DNA of 64,000 nucleotides from Flavobacterium sp. NKUCC04_CG (lineage in GTDB: Bacteria; Bacteroidota; Bacteroidia; Flavobacteriales; Flavobacteriaceae), in NCBI RefSeq assembly GCF_019345525.1, contig NZ_JAHKRA010000002.1, positions 1 through 64,000 on the forward strand, written 5' to 3'. Under the pieces are notes generated by a model. The model made no database searches. It was not told the origin of the DNA and saw only the letters and a list, made by a program, of their open reading frames with translations. Every line of letters begins with the position of its first letter. Position 1 is the stretch's first letter. The position numbers and the translations under genes were made by a program. This document shows, one piece after another, positions 28,305 through 37,049 of the stretch.

Positions 28305-29233
28305 ATGGCAATACAGAAAATTTCAACTCAAGCAATTATAGCTTTAAAAGATGCTTTGACAAATATTTATTGGAGAAAAAAAGATCTTAGACAATTTATT
28401 GAACTAACAATTGAACATTCTGCTATTGTTGCAACAATAGATTGGCAAGAGCCACTAAAACAAGAAAGCGTATCTATACTAATTGACAGAATGGTTACTA
28501 GACAAGATTTATTTCAAAACGATTTACTACGTTTAATACAGGAAGTTGGTAATTTTTCAGATTTTTCGCATTTATCATATTTTGATAAAGACGGCAACTT
28601 AACCAAAAGAGCAAAAGAATGTGTAGCTAAGCTACGAAATCAAACAAAAGGATATTTTGACGCAATCGAAGAACTTAAAAAAGCGGAAGAAAGAAGAAAT
28701 GCAAATTTAGAAAAAGTAAAGACGACGATTCACTTTAGCCAAAAGCTAGAAGAACTTAAAACAAAGTTTTTCGAAATTGCCATAAACACAAACAAACAAC
28801 AAAGAGGGTTTCAATTAGAAAAGCTACTAAATGAACTTTTCATTCTTTTTGAACTTTCAGCAAAGTCATCATTTAAAATTGATGGAGAACAAATTGATGG
28901 AGCATTTACTTTTGATGGGACAGATTTTTTACTTGAAGCGAAATGGCAAAAAGATCCAATTCCAGCAAGTGAACTTTATGCATTTGGTGGTAAAATAACT
29001 AACAAACTAAAGAATACACTTGGTTTATTCATTTCTATGGATGGTTTTTCAAAAGACGGAATAGAAACGAATAATCCAATTACAAAACAGATGATACTTA
29101 TGGACGGGGAAGATTTAATGCTAATCTTTGACGGCAGAATTCAACTTAATGAAATGATTTTATTAAAAAGACAACACGCTTCTCAAACAGGAGAAATATT
29201 TTATAAATTTAAAACATAAAAACTGCCTACAAT
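28259..29233. repeat. 15-bp inverted repeats flanking the Mrr-like gene
   Basis: GTTGTGGGCAATTTT (28259-28273) and AAAACTGCCTACAAT (29219-29233) match as reverse complements at 12 of 15 positions and bracket a single gene. The right arm starts at the stop codon, as in the previous cassette. Confidence 0.6.
28305..29219 (+). CDS. Mrr-like restriction endonuclease with N-terminal helical domain
   Basis: The 304-residue protein has a helical N-terminal domain (residues 3-95, ALKDALTNIYWRKKDLRQF), like effector-associated modules seen on bacterial conflict proteins. A coiled linker (about 105-155) and a C-terminal PD-(D/E)xK domain follow. Catalytic residues visible are Asp198 (EQIDGAF) and Glu211-x-Lys213 (LLEAKWQK), with an upstream RGFQLEKLLNELF helix. 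It would cut DNA, perhaps modified or foreign. No methylase is adjacent, so it may act as a type IV-like enzyme or suicide effector. It lies in its own inverted-repeat bracket. Confidence 0.75.
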   Translation: MAIQKISTQAIIALKDALTNIYWRKKDLRQFIELTIEHSAIVATIDWQEPLKQESVSILIDRMVTRQDLFQNDLLRLIQEVGNFSDFSHLSYFDKDGNLTKRAKECVAKLRNQTKGYFDAIEELKKAEERRNANLEKVKTTIHFSQKLEELKTKFFEIAINTNKQQRGFQLEKLLNELFILFELSAKSSFKIDGEQIDGAFTFDGTDFLLEAKWQKDPIPASELYAFGGKITNKLKNTLGLFISMDGFSKDGIETNNPITKQMILMDGEDLMLIFDGRIQLNEMILLKRQHASQTGEIFYKFKT

Positions 29234-29240
29234 ACTCATT

Positions 29241-30947
29241 ATGACATATAATCCTACAAATATAATTTCAATAGAACAACTTAAAAATATCGTAAAGTCT
29301 AATAAAATTAATTGTGATATTATTATACGTGGCGAACAGATCAAATCATTAGGTGATATAGAACAAATAAATGGATTTTTAGGTATTAGTGATTCTAATA
29401 TTGAAGACCTTGGTAATCTTGTAAGTATTCAAAAAGATTTTTGGATTAGTTCTCATACAGTACTTTCTAAACTTACCTCATTAAATAATTTGGAATATGT
29501 CGGTGGGGATCTTTCTTTAAGATACACTAATATTAAAAAATTAGGAAATTTAAAAAATGTACAAGGAAAACTAAGTCTCAGAGACACACAAATAGAATGT
29601 CTAGGAATATTAGAATATGTAGGTGGAGACTTATACTTACCAAAAAAGTTAGAAAATATAATTGACACTTCAAGAATTGAAGTAAAAGGTAAAATTCGCT
29701 TTTGGAATGACAGTAAAATAAAAAAGGATATTCTAGATAAAAATGAATTAGGACTTTGTAAACACGAAATTTCCGTACCAAAATGGGAAATGTTCTATAT
29801 TTATTCTTATAGTGAACTTAAAATTGGGAATTCAATACAACAAAAATTTTATTATGAGTATAAGAAAAACTTTTTTGAACAAAAATATCTAGATTTAGAA
29901 GGGAATAATAATTATGTCTTCTTATTACTATATGATTTACTCGAAAACTACAGTGATAATATAGAAATTTTACATAATTATTTATCAATCCTAGCAAAAC
30001 ATTATCCAATAACTAATTCGTATATTAATCCGGTAATCATTCAGAAACTCGAAGATATTGGGAAATACGATGAAGCATGGGGCATGCTAAAACAAAATAA
30101 TTATATAAGTATTGAAACTGTTATGAAGTTCGAAGAGAAGCTACAGAAAAAACTTATAGATGGGCAACTTATAGTGCAATTAGCTGGCTTTACACATTTG
30201 ACTGAATTTGGACAAAAAAATATTAATGAAATTGCTAAATTTGCAAAATTGGAATATGAAAAATATGAAATTGAAAATGGAAATAATTTTTTTCAAATTT
30301 TCATAAAACAAACCAATAACATAAGAGATTACAAATCAAATACTTACATATTAGAAGATTATAAAGATTATTTTTTATCAATATCAGAATACTTTCATTA
30401 CAAAAAAATTGATGAACAACAAATAAAATCAAATTGTGTACGAAAAATACCACATGTTGTTGAAAAAGCTATCTACAATCAATTGCGATTAATTTTAAAA
30501 AAATCAGAAGACAGTTACAGAAGTGCACTAGGCCTACCAAAAGTTGGTGAAGGATGGATTAGCGAAACAGAACTTTTTTATAATATTTCAAACTATTTCA
30601 TAGACATCAAAGTTCTACATCATGCTTCGCCAAGTTGGCTTGGAAGACAGCATCTCGATATTTATATCCCTTCCCTCAATATTGCAATTGAGTATCAAGG
30701 AGTTCAACATTACAGGCCAATAGATTTTTTTGGAGGTCTCGCAGGATATGAAAAGACTGTTCAAAGAGATAAATTAAAAAAAGAACTATGTGAAGCTAAT
30801 AATTGTTATTTAATGTATGTAAGAGCAGGATATAACCTTTCTAAAATTATCAAAACAATTGAAAATTATAAAAGGCAACTAGGAAAAAAAGGACACCTCG
30901 AAATTCTTTCGGAGATTGATCCCCTAGTGACTGGTGAGGATGATTAA
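29241..30947 (+). CDS. LRR-like protein with C-terminal PD-(D/E)xK-type nuclease domain
   Basis: The 568-residue protein opens with about five leucine-rich-like repeats (residues 20-145, units such as LGDIEQINGFLGI and LNNLEYVGGDLSL). A long helical middle follows. The C-terminal nuclease-like domain has Asp473 (QHLDIYIP) and Glu484-Tyr-Gln486 (IAIEYQGVQHY) and a basic helix, similar to DUF559/Vsr-type endonucleases with Gln in place of Lys. An LRR sensor fused to a nuclease suggests recognition followed by cleavage. The last 20 or so residues are read from the adjoining dead IS, so the native C-terminus may be altered. The start ATG lies 8 bp after the previous repeat arm. Confidence 0.65.
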   Translation: MTYNPTNIISIEQLKNIVKSNKINCDIIIRGEQIKSLGDIEQINGFLGISDSNIEDLGNLVSIQKDFWISSHTVLSKLTSLNNLEYVGGDLSLRYTNIKKLGNLKNVQGKLSLRDTQIECLGILEYVGGDLYLPKKLENIIDTSRIEVKGKIRFWNDSKIKKDILDKNELGLCKHEISVPKWEMFYIYSYSELKIGNSIQQKFYYEYKKNFFEQKYLDLEGNNNYVFLLLYDLLENYSDNIEILHNYLSILAKHYPITNSYINPVIIQKLEDIGKYDEAWGMLKQNNYISIETVMKFEEKLQKKLIDGQLIVQLAGFTHLTEFGQKNINEIAKFAKLEYEKYEIENGNNFFQIFIKQTNNIRDYKSNTYILEDYKDYFLSISEYFHYKKIDEQQIKSNCVRKIPHVVEKAIYNQLRLILKKSEDSYRSALGLPKVGEGWISETELFYNISNYFIDIKVLHHASPSWLGRQHLDIYIPSLNIAIEYQGVQHYRPIDFFGGLAGYEKTVQRDKLKKELCEANNCYLMYVRAGYNLSKIIKTIENYKRQLGKKGHLEILSEIDPLVTGEDD

Positions 30948-30953
30948 AATTGC

Positions 30954-31690
30954 AATCGTCTCTCCATTTGTCCGCCAATTTTTGTAGTTGATAGATGTCA
31001 TTAAAGTAAAAAGCACCCAATATATCTTCCCTAAAAAATCGGTTAAATCGTTCTATGTATCCATTTTGCATTGGCTTACCAGGCTGTGTATACTTGATCT
31101 CTATAGAATTTTTCCCACACCATTCCATAAAAGTTTTTGATATAAACTCTGGGCCATTATCACATCTTATAAACTTTGGCACTCCTATTTCTTCTTTTAA
31201 ATTTTCTAACGTTTCTATTACAGCACATGCGGGATAGCTATGTCTTACGTTAATAGCGACTGCTTCACGATTACAATCAGCTATAACATTAAATACACGT
31301 ACTTTTCTTCCATCAGTTAAAGCGTCACTCATAAAATCCATCTTCAGCATTCATTGAGTATTAAAGGGCTCTCTAAAGGCTGTTTAACACGTGTAACCAA
31401 TCGTTTCTTGTGCTTTCGTCTTAGACTTAATTTCATTTAACGATAAACGCGCAATACTCGTTTTCTATTCCAGATAAGTCCCTCTCGACGGATCTTAAAA
31501 TAATATTCATCAAAACCACGAGTTGGATATTGTTCTGCTAATTGACTTAATTTTGCAATTACCTCTGTATCGTCTTTCTTACTTTGATAATACCACATAG
31601 ACCTACAAAGTCCAACTAATGTGCAAACACGGACTATGGAAACACAGTGATGCTGAAGAAGATATTTTGCCCTATCAATTTTGTCTGCAG
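30954..31690 (-). pseudogene. Broken OrfB transposase of the second IS3 element
   Basis: The C-terminal part (frame within 30850-31350) keeps the catalytic core: KMDFMSDAL, RCDNGPEFIS and NGYIERFNRFFRED, ending in HPHQSLGDQSPKEF. The N-terminal part is present in the DNA but interrupted by a stop (CGT-TAA where a sense codon is expected) and by a one-base deletion near 31345. The transposase cannot be made whole. The open frame continues past the IS end into the LRR-nuclease gene antisense. Confidence 0.8.
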
Positions 31691-31693
31691 GGC

Positions 31694-31960
31694 TTAAAAC
31701 TTTTTTGTTAGTAAATCTTTAAGCATTTTATTGTCCAAACTAACATCTGCATACATCTGTTTTAGCTTATTATTCTCTTGTTCGAGCTCTTTTAAACGCT
31801 TTAGCTCTTGTTGTTCCATTCCACCATACTTCTTACGCCAATAGTAAAAAGTACTAGTATCAATACCTAACTCTCTGGAGAGTTCGCTTACGGATCTACC
31901 TTGTTCGTTTTCTTTAAGTGCTTTAATAATTTGACTTTCACTAAAATTGCTTGTTTTCAT
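31694..31960 (-). CDS. IS3-family OrfA
   Basis: The 88-residue protein has an N-terminal helix-turn-helix (FSESQIIKALKENEQGRSVSELSRELGI split over two helices) and a zipper-like C-terminal half (LKRLKELEQENNKLKQMY). It is intact, but its partner OrfB is dead. Confidence 0.85.
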   Translation of the reverse strand: MKTSNFSESQIIKALKENEQGRSVSELSRELGIDTSTFYYWRKKYGGMEQQELKRLKELEQENNKLKQMYADVSLDNKMLKDLLTKKF

Positions 31961-32016
31961 TTTTGACAGTTTAATCTTAAGCTAATAAATTTGAATTGAA
32001 AACTATCCTATTTTTA

Positions 32017-32671
32017 GGGAAGCCTACAGGAGCAAATAACAAACTCGTTATTTTGTCACACATAAAAAAATATTAACTTAAAATATCAATTGAATTACGG
32101 AATTTCTCATTAAGGTAAAAGATTAATTTCTTATGTTTGGATACAAAATTACGAAAAACGTATATATACGATTCCATTTCGTTATAATAAATAAATATAT
32201 TCGTAAAAAATAATATTAATTTCAAACACAAATAAACTATTTTGCAATAACAGAGTCAAAAATATTTTCTCACACTTCTAAGTTTAAAAAAACTAAATCA
32301 GTGGAAAATTGAATTAGTAATAATAATTTTAATACAAAATATAAATTTCATTCCAACAAAATCAGATGTACCAAAAGTTGCTAACTTTAGATGGGTACTA
32401 AACTGAATTAACAGATATATTGGACAATCATTTGAAAAATATGAAATTCATCTTTTTGATAGTTTTTGACGAAAAAATAATTATAAACAAACATAAATTA
32501 AAAAATTCATTAAGAGGTATATAAACACCTTTAAAATATATCAAAAACAACAACACTGAGAAGTTAAATCCATTTATAAATTAAAATTTCTTTACGTACC
32601 ACATTAACAAATAAATACCCCTGAGTAATAATTAATAAATATTTTAAAAAAAAAACCTAAACAAAAAACAA
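32017..32671. other. Very A+T-rich region ahead of the STAND gene
   Basis: The 655 bases are extremely A+T-rich and contain no open frame or hairpin that I would call. The promoter of the STAND gene must be here, but I could not place a TTG/TAnnTTTG pair. Confidence 0.45.
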
Positions 32672-35425
32672 ATGGATAACATGCAAAAAAACAGGATCAA
32701 AAGTGCAATGATTGTTTATGAATTGGAAACATCCCTAGGGAATTATGTAATAGAAAATGAGATTTTGGATAATTTAAGCGAAAAAAGTAAAACTATAATT
32801 TTCGATAGGGAAAAAACAAAAGGAAATGAAATTATTAGAGGGCAAGTTTCTTTCATAGTCGAATCAAGTTATTTAGATGAAATTTTCAATTTGGCAATAG
32901 ATACAACAGAGGGTACAATTCTAAATGGTTATATGAGGGAACTTAAAGAATTATGTACTTATCTTGGTATTTTTGACATTAGAAATGCAATAAGTCACCC
33001 TAACAGACCCTTTCCCGATACATTCTGGTTTAAATCCGCAACTATAGCAAGCGACCCACTAATCGAGAAATTAGGACTTGGTAGTGTAAGACAAGCATTA
33101 AATTCTGCCATTGAAGAAAGTTTAAGCCTACCACCTGACGAATGGATTAGCAATGTTAAGTGGGCCATTCCGAATACGCTTCCAAATTCGTTTGATCATG
33201 AAATTACCGGTCTATTAGGAAGAGATAAAGATTTTGCAGACTTAAATAAAACACTTTCAAATTCTAGAATTAATTTAGTTGCCGTCGTTGCACCAGGCGG
33301 AATTGGTAAAACAGCTTTAATATTACAGTTTCTTAAAGATTTGAGCTTAACTCCCAGTTTTAGTACTAAAGTAAGTTCTATTATTTTTTGCACATTAAAA
33401 AATGAAATACTAACGGCAGATGGAATCCAAATCATTGAAGCTATAAACGGAATCGATCAAATAAAAGACTCTATACTTTCTGATATAAATTTATTATATA
33501 ATACTTCATTTGAAAATTTTGAAACTGCATGTGAGAATTTAGAAAATGAAAAAATCTTAATTTGTATTGATAACTTAGAAACTCTATTAATGCATTCGCA
33601 AAAAGAGTTTATCACATTTAATCATTCATTACCACTACTATGGCGAGTAATAGTGACATCAAGAATTTCTATTGATTCAGCGACAACAGTCCCTCTTGAC
33701 CCCTTAGGTAAAAGATATGCAATCAATTTAAGTCGAAATTATTTAAAGAAAAGAGGTGTTCAATACATAGATCAAAATATTTTAGAAAATATCGCTGATC
33801 GAGCAAATTATAATCCGTTAGCGATTCGACTAACAATAGATTTGTATATAAAGGGAGTCGATATTTCACAATCAATGCAACAATCACAAAAAGATATTGC
33901 CTCATTTTCATATAAAAACTTAATTGAATCAATTTCTGAAAATTCAATAGCTATTCTTGAAGCAATTTATGTTCTCGGAGAATCAATTAAAACAGAACTA
34001 ATTGATTTCCTTGAATTATCAAATGAAGAAATCGCTGAGTCAATTAATGAATTATCGAAAACTAGTTTGATAATTCGAAACACAAATCAAGAAGGAAATG
34101 ACAATTTCAAATTAAGTGATTCAATTCGAGACATGCTTTTGTTAAATCCTAAAAACATAGAAGTACGCTCAAAGATTTCAGATAGTCTAAAGGCTATGAA
34201 AGAAAAAATATTAGTTCAAAAGACAAGAAATGAACAATTAGGTCTAACTCAATTCGATGAAAACTTTGTTGAACCAAATACAGATAGAACTGTACACTCG
34301 TTGATTGTTGATTTAAATAGATTCTTATCTAACCCATTTATAAATAGAAAACACTCGGAGTTAGTTAATTTGAAAAGAAAGTTTTCAGATATTTTAATGT
34401 ACAATCCTAAGGATTATCAAATCTACTATAATTTCTCAAGAGTTTTAGCTGAATTGAAAGATAAAACTGGTCAATTAAAAAGTTTGGAAAAATCAATTGA
34501 ATTAAATCCTATTTCCTATCGAACAAATTTAGCAATAGGAAAATATCATTTCTATAACGTTGATTACGACAATGCCTTAGTGGTTTTTGATATTTTGGTT
34601 GCAAACGAGCTTAATAATCCACATTTTTCTTCTAAGAATTTTAGTTTTTCATTAACAAAACTGAGATTACTATGTTTATTATATTTATGTAAGTACGATG
34701 TAATTCTCAAAATAACTGAAAATTGGGAGAAGGATGAAAATTGGGCAGCACTATATGGAAGTTATCGAGCATCAACTTTCAAACGCCAATCCGAATTATT
34801 AAAAAACAATATTCCAGAGCGCGAAAAATTAATTACCGAATCATTAAATGTATTTAATCAAATATTCAACGAGAGTGATTACCCAATAATAGCATGTATT
34901 GAGTCTAATAAAATAGTAAAGGAATTTGAATTTATTCTAACGAATAATGCATACTCAACTAAATTGGCATCAAAGTATATTACATTTATTTCTCGTCATT
35001 ACTTTAGTATTGTTTCGAGGTTGAGAGATGAAAGCATTGAATCGAAAGAATCAAAAGATTTATTGCGGAAAGCTTACAATTATGAATTAGATAATAATCC
35101 TTTACACAGTGCCGATTGGTACTCAATCAAAACAGAAACTACATATGATATAGATCACATTGATGAGTTGATTGAAGACGGATATGTTATCGTTGAAGTT
35201 TATAATATACCTGACAAATTTGAAGGGTTCTCAAATTTCATTTTCGCAAAAGATGACAAAGAACAGCAATTCTATTTGCATGTTAGCAATTTTGAGACTG
35301 GATGGAGTAGATGGGGGTATATGGAAATCGGTTCTAAATTAGGAGTAAAATATGATCGAATATCCGAAAATGGAAAACCTACCAACGTTAAAGAAATTGT
35401 AGAAATTGACAAATATCTTATATAA
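32672..35425 (+). CDS. HEPN-STAND ATPase-TPR protein with C-terminal cold-shock-like domain
   Basis: The 917-residue protein reads as four parts. Residues 1-150 look like a Swt1-type HEPN RNase domain with the R-N-x3-H motif (Arg104-Asn105...His109, RNAISH). Residues about 185-450 are a STAND/NB-ARC ATPase with GLLGRDKDF, Walker A GGIGKT (209-214), Walker B ILICIDNLET (Asp300) and a VTSR sensor. Residues about 560-800 are helical TPR-like repeats. Residues about 835-917 resemble a cold-shock OB fold (NFIFAKDD, FYLHVSNF, LGVKYDRI). STAND proteins commonly sense phage proteins and fire a fused effector. Here that effector would be RNA cleavage, with OB and TPR parts as sensors. No other protein of this exact order is known to me. 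Confidence 0.68.
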   Translation: MDNMQKNRIKSAMIVYELETSLGNYVIENEILDNLSEKSKTIIFDREKTKGNEIIRGQVSFIVESSYLDEIFNLAIDTTEGTILNGYMRELKELCTYLGIFDIRNAISHPNRPFPDTFWFKSATIASDPLIEKLGLGSVRQALNSAIEESLSLPPDEWISNVKWAIPNTLPNSFDHEITGLLGRDKDFADLNKTLSNSRINLVAVVAPGGIGKTALILQFLKDLSLTPSFSTKVSSIIFCTLKNEILTADGIQIIEAINGIDQIKDSILSDINLLYNTSFENFETACENLENEKILICIDNLETLLMHSQKEFITFNHSLPLLWRVIVTSRISIDSATTVPLDPLGKRYAINLSRNYLKKRGVQYIDQNILENIADRANYNPLAIRLTIDLYIKGVDISQSMQQSQKDIASFSYKNLIESISENSIAILEAIYVLGESIKTELIDFLELSNEEIAESINELSKTSLIIRNTNQEGNDNFKLSDSIRDMLLLNPKNIEVRSKISDSLKAMKEKILVQKTRNEQLGLTQFDENFVEPNTDRTVHSLIVDLNRFLSNPFINRKHSELVNLKRKFSDILMYNPKDYQIYYNFSRVLAELKDKTGQLKSLEKSIELNPISYRTNLAIGKYHFYNVDYDNALVVFDILVANELNNPHFSSKNFSFSLTKLRLLCLLYLCKYDVILKITENWEKDENWAALYGSYRASTFKRQSELLKNNIPEREKLITESLNVFNQIFNESDYPIIACIESNKIVKEFEFILTNNAYSTKLASKYITFISRHYFSIVSRLRDESIESKESKDLLRKAYNYELDNNPLHSADWYSIKTETTYDIDHIDELIEDGYVIVEVYNIPDKFEGFSNFIFAKDDKEQQFYLHVSNFETGWSRWGYMEIGSKLGVKYDRISENGKPTNVKEIVEIDKYLI

Positions 35426-35933
35426 TCGACTCATATGTTCTTATATTAAGTTCACTTCTACAAAAAACAACTTAAGGATTAGTTTTTTAACCTAAATCTA
35501 ATCCATTGTTGTTTCATCTTGAATATTACAAACAAACGTTTATTAAGTATAATATATAAACACCTTCGAAACATACTATTCTGCCTTAATTATTTTCTTA
35601 CAGAGTTCGTTAAAATCAATAATTTATGCTAAAATATTTTTTATACCAATGAATAACTCTTTAATCAACACTTTCCTCTTATCAACTTTCATCTACTGAA
35701 CCTATCCTATAAACTATTCATAAAAATTACATTTTTTCATTGTCTTTCAATTTTACTTAAAATCAGTAAATTCGAAGCTACAACACTTTAAAACTGAGAA
35801 CAGATAATAATTCCTATTACTCGCATAATACTACAACAAGAAAAAATCAAGTTAAATTAGTGTTTATTTGCCGTAATTTTTTTACGGAACGTTTTTTTTG
35901 CTACTTTTACATATAATTATATTCTTAGAAATA
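35426..35933. other. Intergenic region with operator-like palindrome
   Basis: These 508 A+T-rich bases separate the STAND gene and the AAA/TOPRIM pair. The only marked feature is the palindrome at 35871-35887 and a near-consensus -7 element after it. Confidence 0.5.
35871..35908 (+). promoter_or_regulatory. Promoter/operator-like site of the AAA-TOPRIM pair
   Basis: CCGTAA (35871-35876) and TTACGG (35882-35887) form a short palindrome over a T-tract, followed by TACTTTTA (35901-35908), one base off TAnnTTTG. The start codon lies 25 bp further on. A repressor bound here would block the promoter. A TTG at 35868 is too far (30 bp) for a normal -33. Confidence 0.35.
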
Positions 35934-37049
35934 ATGCTTAGAAAATTTAGAGTATCAAATTTCAAAAGTTTTGAGAAAGATTTTGAACTTGATTTAACAG
36001 AAGTAAACGGATACGAATTCAATAAAGATTCTATTAAGAACGGAATCGTTAATAATGCTTTAGTTTATGGTCATAATGGTGTAGGAAAATCTAATTTAGC
36101 ATTAGCTATTTTTGACATTATTGAGCATCTCACTGATAAGCAACGTAATGAAGCTTCATATATAAATTATTTAAATGCAAATTGCACACTTGAATTTGCA
36201 ACTTTCTACTATGAGTTTTATATCAATGATAAAATTGTCACTTATGAATATAAAAAATCTGATTATAAAACAATTCTATTTGAAAAATTAACGATTAATG
36301 ATATTGAAGTAATCTCTTTCGATAGATCTGTAGACAAAGCTGCAAAATTTACTTTGAAGGGTACAGAAACACTTAAAAATGATATAGATAATAGCGAGTT
36401 ATCCATCTTAAAGTTTGTAAAAAACAATTCGGATTTAGAATCAAATCCTATAAATGACGCATTTTTGAGTATGTTTTCTTTTGTTGAAAAAATGCTTTAC
36501 TTCAGATCGCTTTTAGATAGAACTTACATTGGTTTAGATGTCGGTAGTAAACCTATTTTCGAGGATATCGTAAAGAAGAAAAATGTCGAGGATTTTGAAC
36601 ATTTCTTAAATAGCGCGGGTATTGAATGTAAACTTTCAATAGTAGAAGACATTGATAAAAAGACAATTGCTTTCGATTTTAATGGAAAAAAAATACCTTT
36701 CAGAGATGTTGCTTCAACTGGTACAAATGCATTAGCACTATTTTATTTTTGGTATCAAAATATAATAGAAACTTCAAAAGTGTCTTTTGTGTTTATCGAT
36801 GAATTTGATGCATTTTATCACCATTCTCTTTCTGCTTTAATTATAAATAAATTAAAAGAAACTGGGGTCCAATTTATTCTTACAACTCATAATACAGCTG
36901 TTATAACAAATGATTTATTAAGACCAGATTGTTATTTTTTAATGAGTAAACATAATATTCTATCTCTATCAAAAAGTACATCAAAAGAATTACGAGAAGC
37001 TCACAATATCGAAAAAATGTATAAAGCAGGTTCTTTTTATGTCGAATAA
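35934..37049 (+). CDS. AAA_15/AAA_21-type ATPase of a two-gene defence-like system
   Basis: The 371-residue ABC-like ATPase resembles the OLD/AriA/AbiLi group. It has the N-terminal FRVSNFKSFEKDF strand, Walker A GHNGVGKS (residues 46-53), the signature-like ASTGTNALALFYFW, Walker B FVFIDEFDAFYHH (Asp289, Glu290) and the switch ILTTHNT. An upstream in-frame ATG at 35898 would add 12 hydrophobic residues. The ATG at 35934 gives the normal family start (MLRKFRVSNFKSF) and fits the promoter. Its end overlaps the next gene by 11 bp, so the two are translationally coupled. Confidence 0.8.
   Translation: MLRKFRVSNFKSFEKDFELDLTEVNGYEFNKDSIKNGIVNNALVYGHNGVGKSNLALAIFDIIEHLTDKQRNEASYINYLNANCTLEFATFYYEFYINDKIVTYEYKKSDYKTILFEKLTINDIEVISFDRSVDKAAKFTLKGTETLKNDIDNSELSILKFVKNNSDLESNPINDAFLSMFSFVEKMLYFRSLLDRTYIGLDVGSKPIFEDIVKKKNVEDFEHFLNSAGIECKLSIVEDIDKKTIAFDFNGKKIPFRDVASTGTNALALFYFWYQNIIETSKVSFVFIDEFDAFYHHSLSALIINKLKETGVQFILTTHNTAVITNDLLRPDCYFLMSKHNILSLSKSTSKELREAHNIEKMYKAGSFYVE

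Larger units (their letters stand above)
30885..32016 (-). mobile_element. Degenerate IS3-family element
   Basis: It contains an intact-looking orfA (31694-31960) and a broken orfB. Ends are guessed from an imperfect inverted match (AAAAAAAGGACA at left, AAAAATAGGATA read inward from the right). OrfB carries a stop codon in the VYR-x-MKLSLRRKHKKR segment and a one-base loss at the expected Trp codon before KMDFM. It belongs to a different IS3 lineage from the first copy. Confidence 0.75.
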
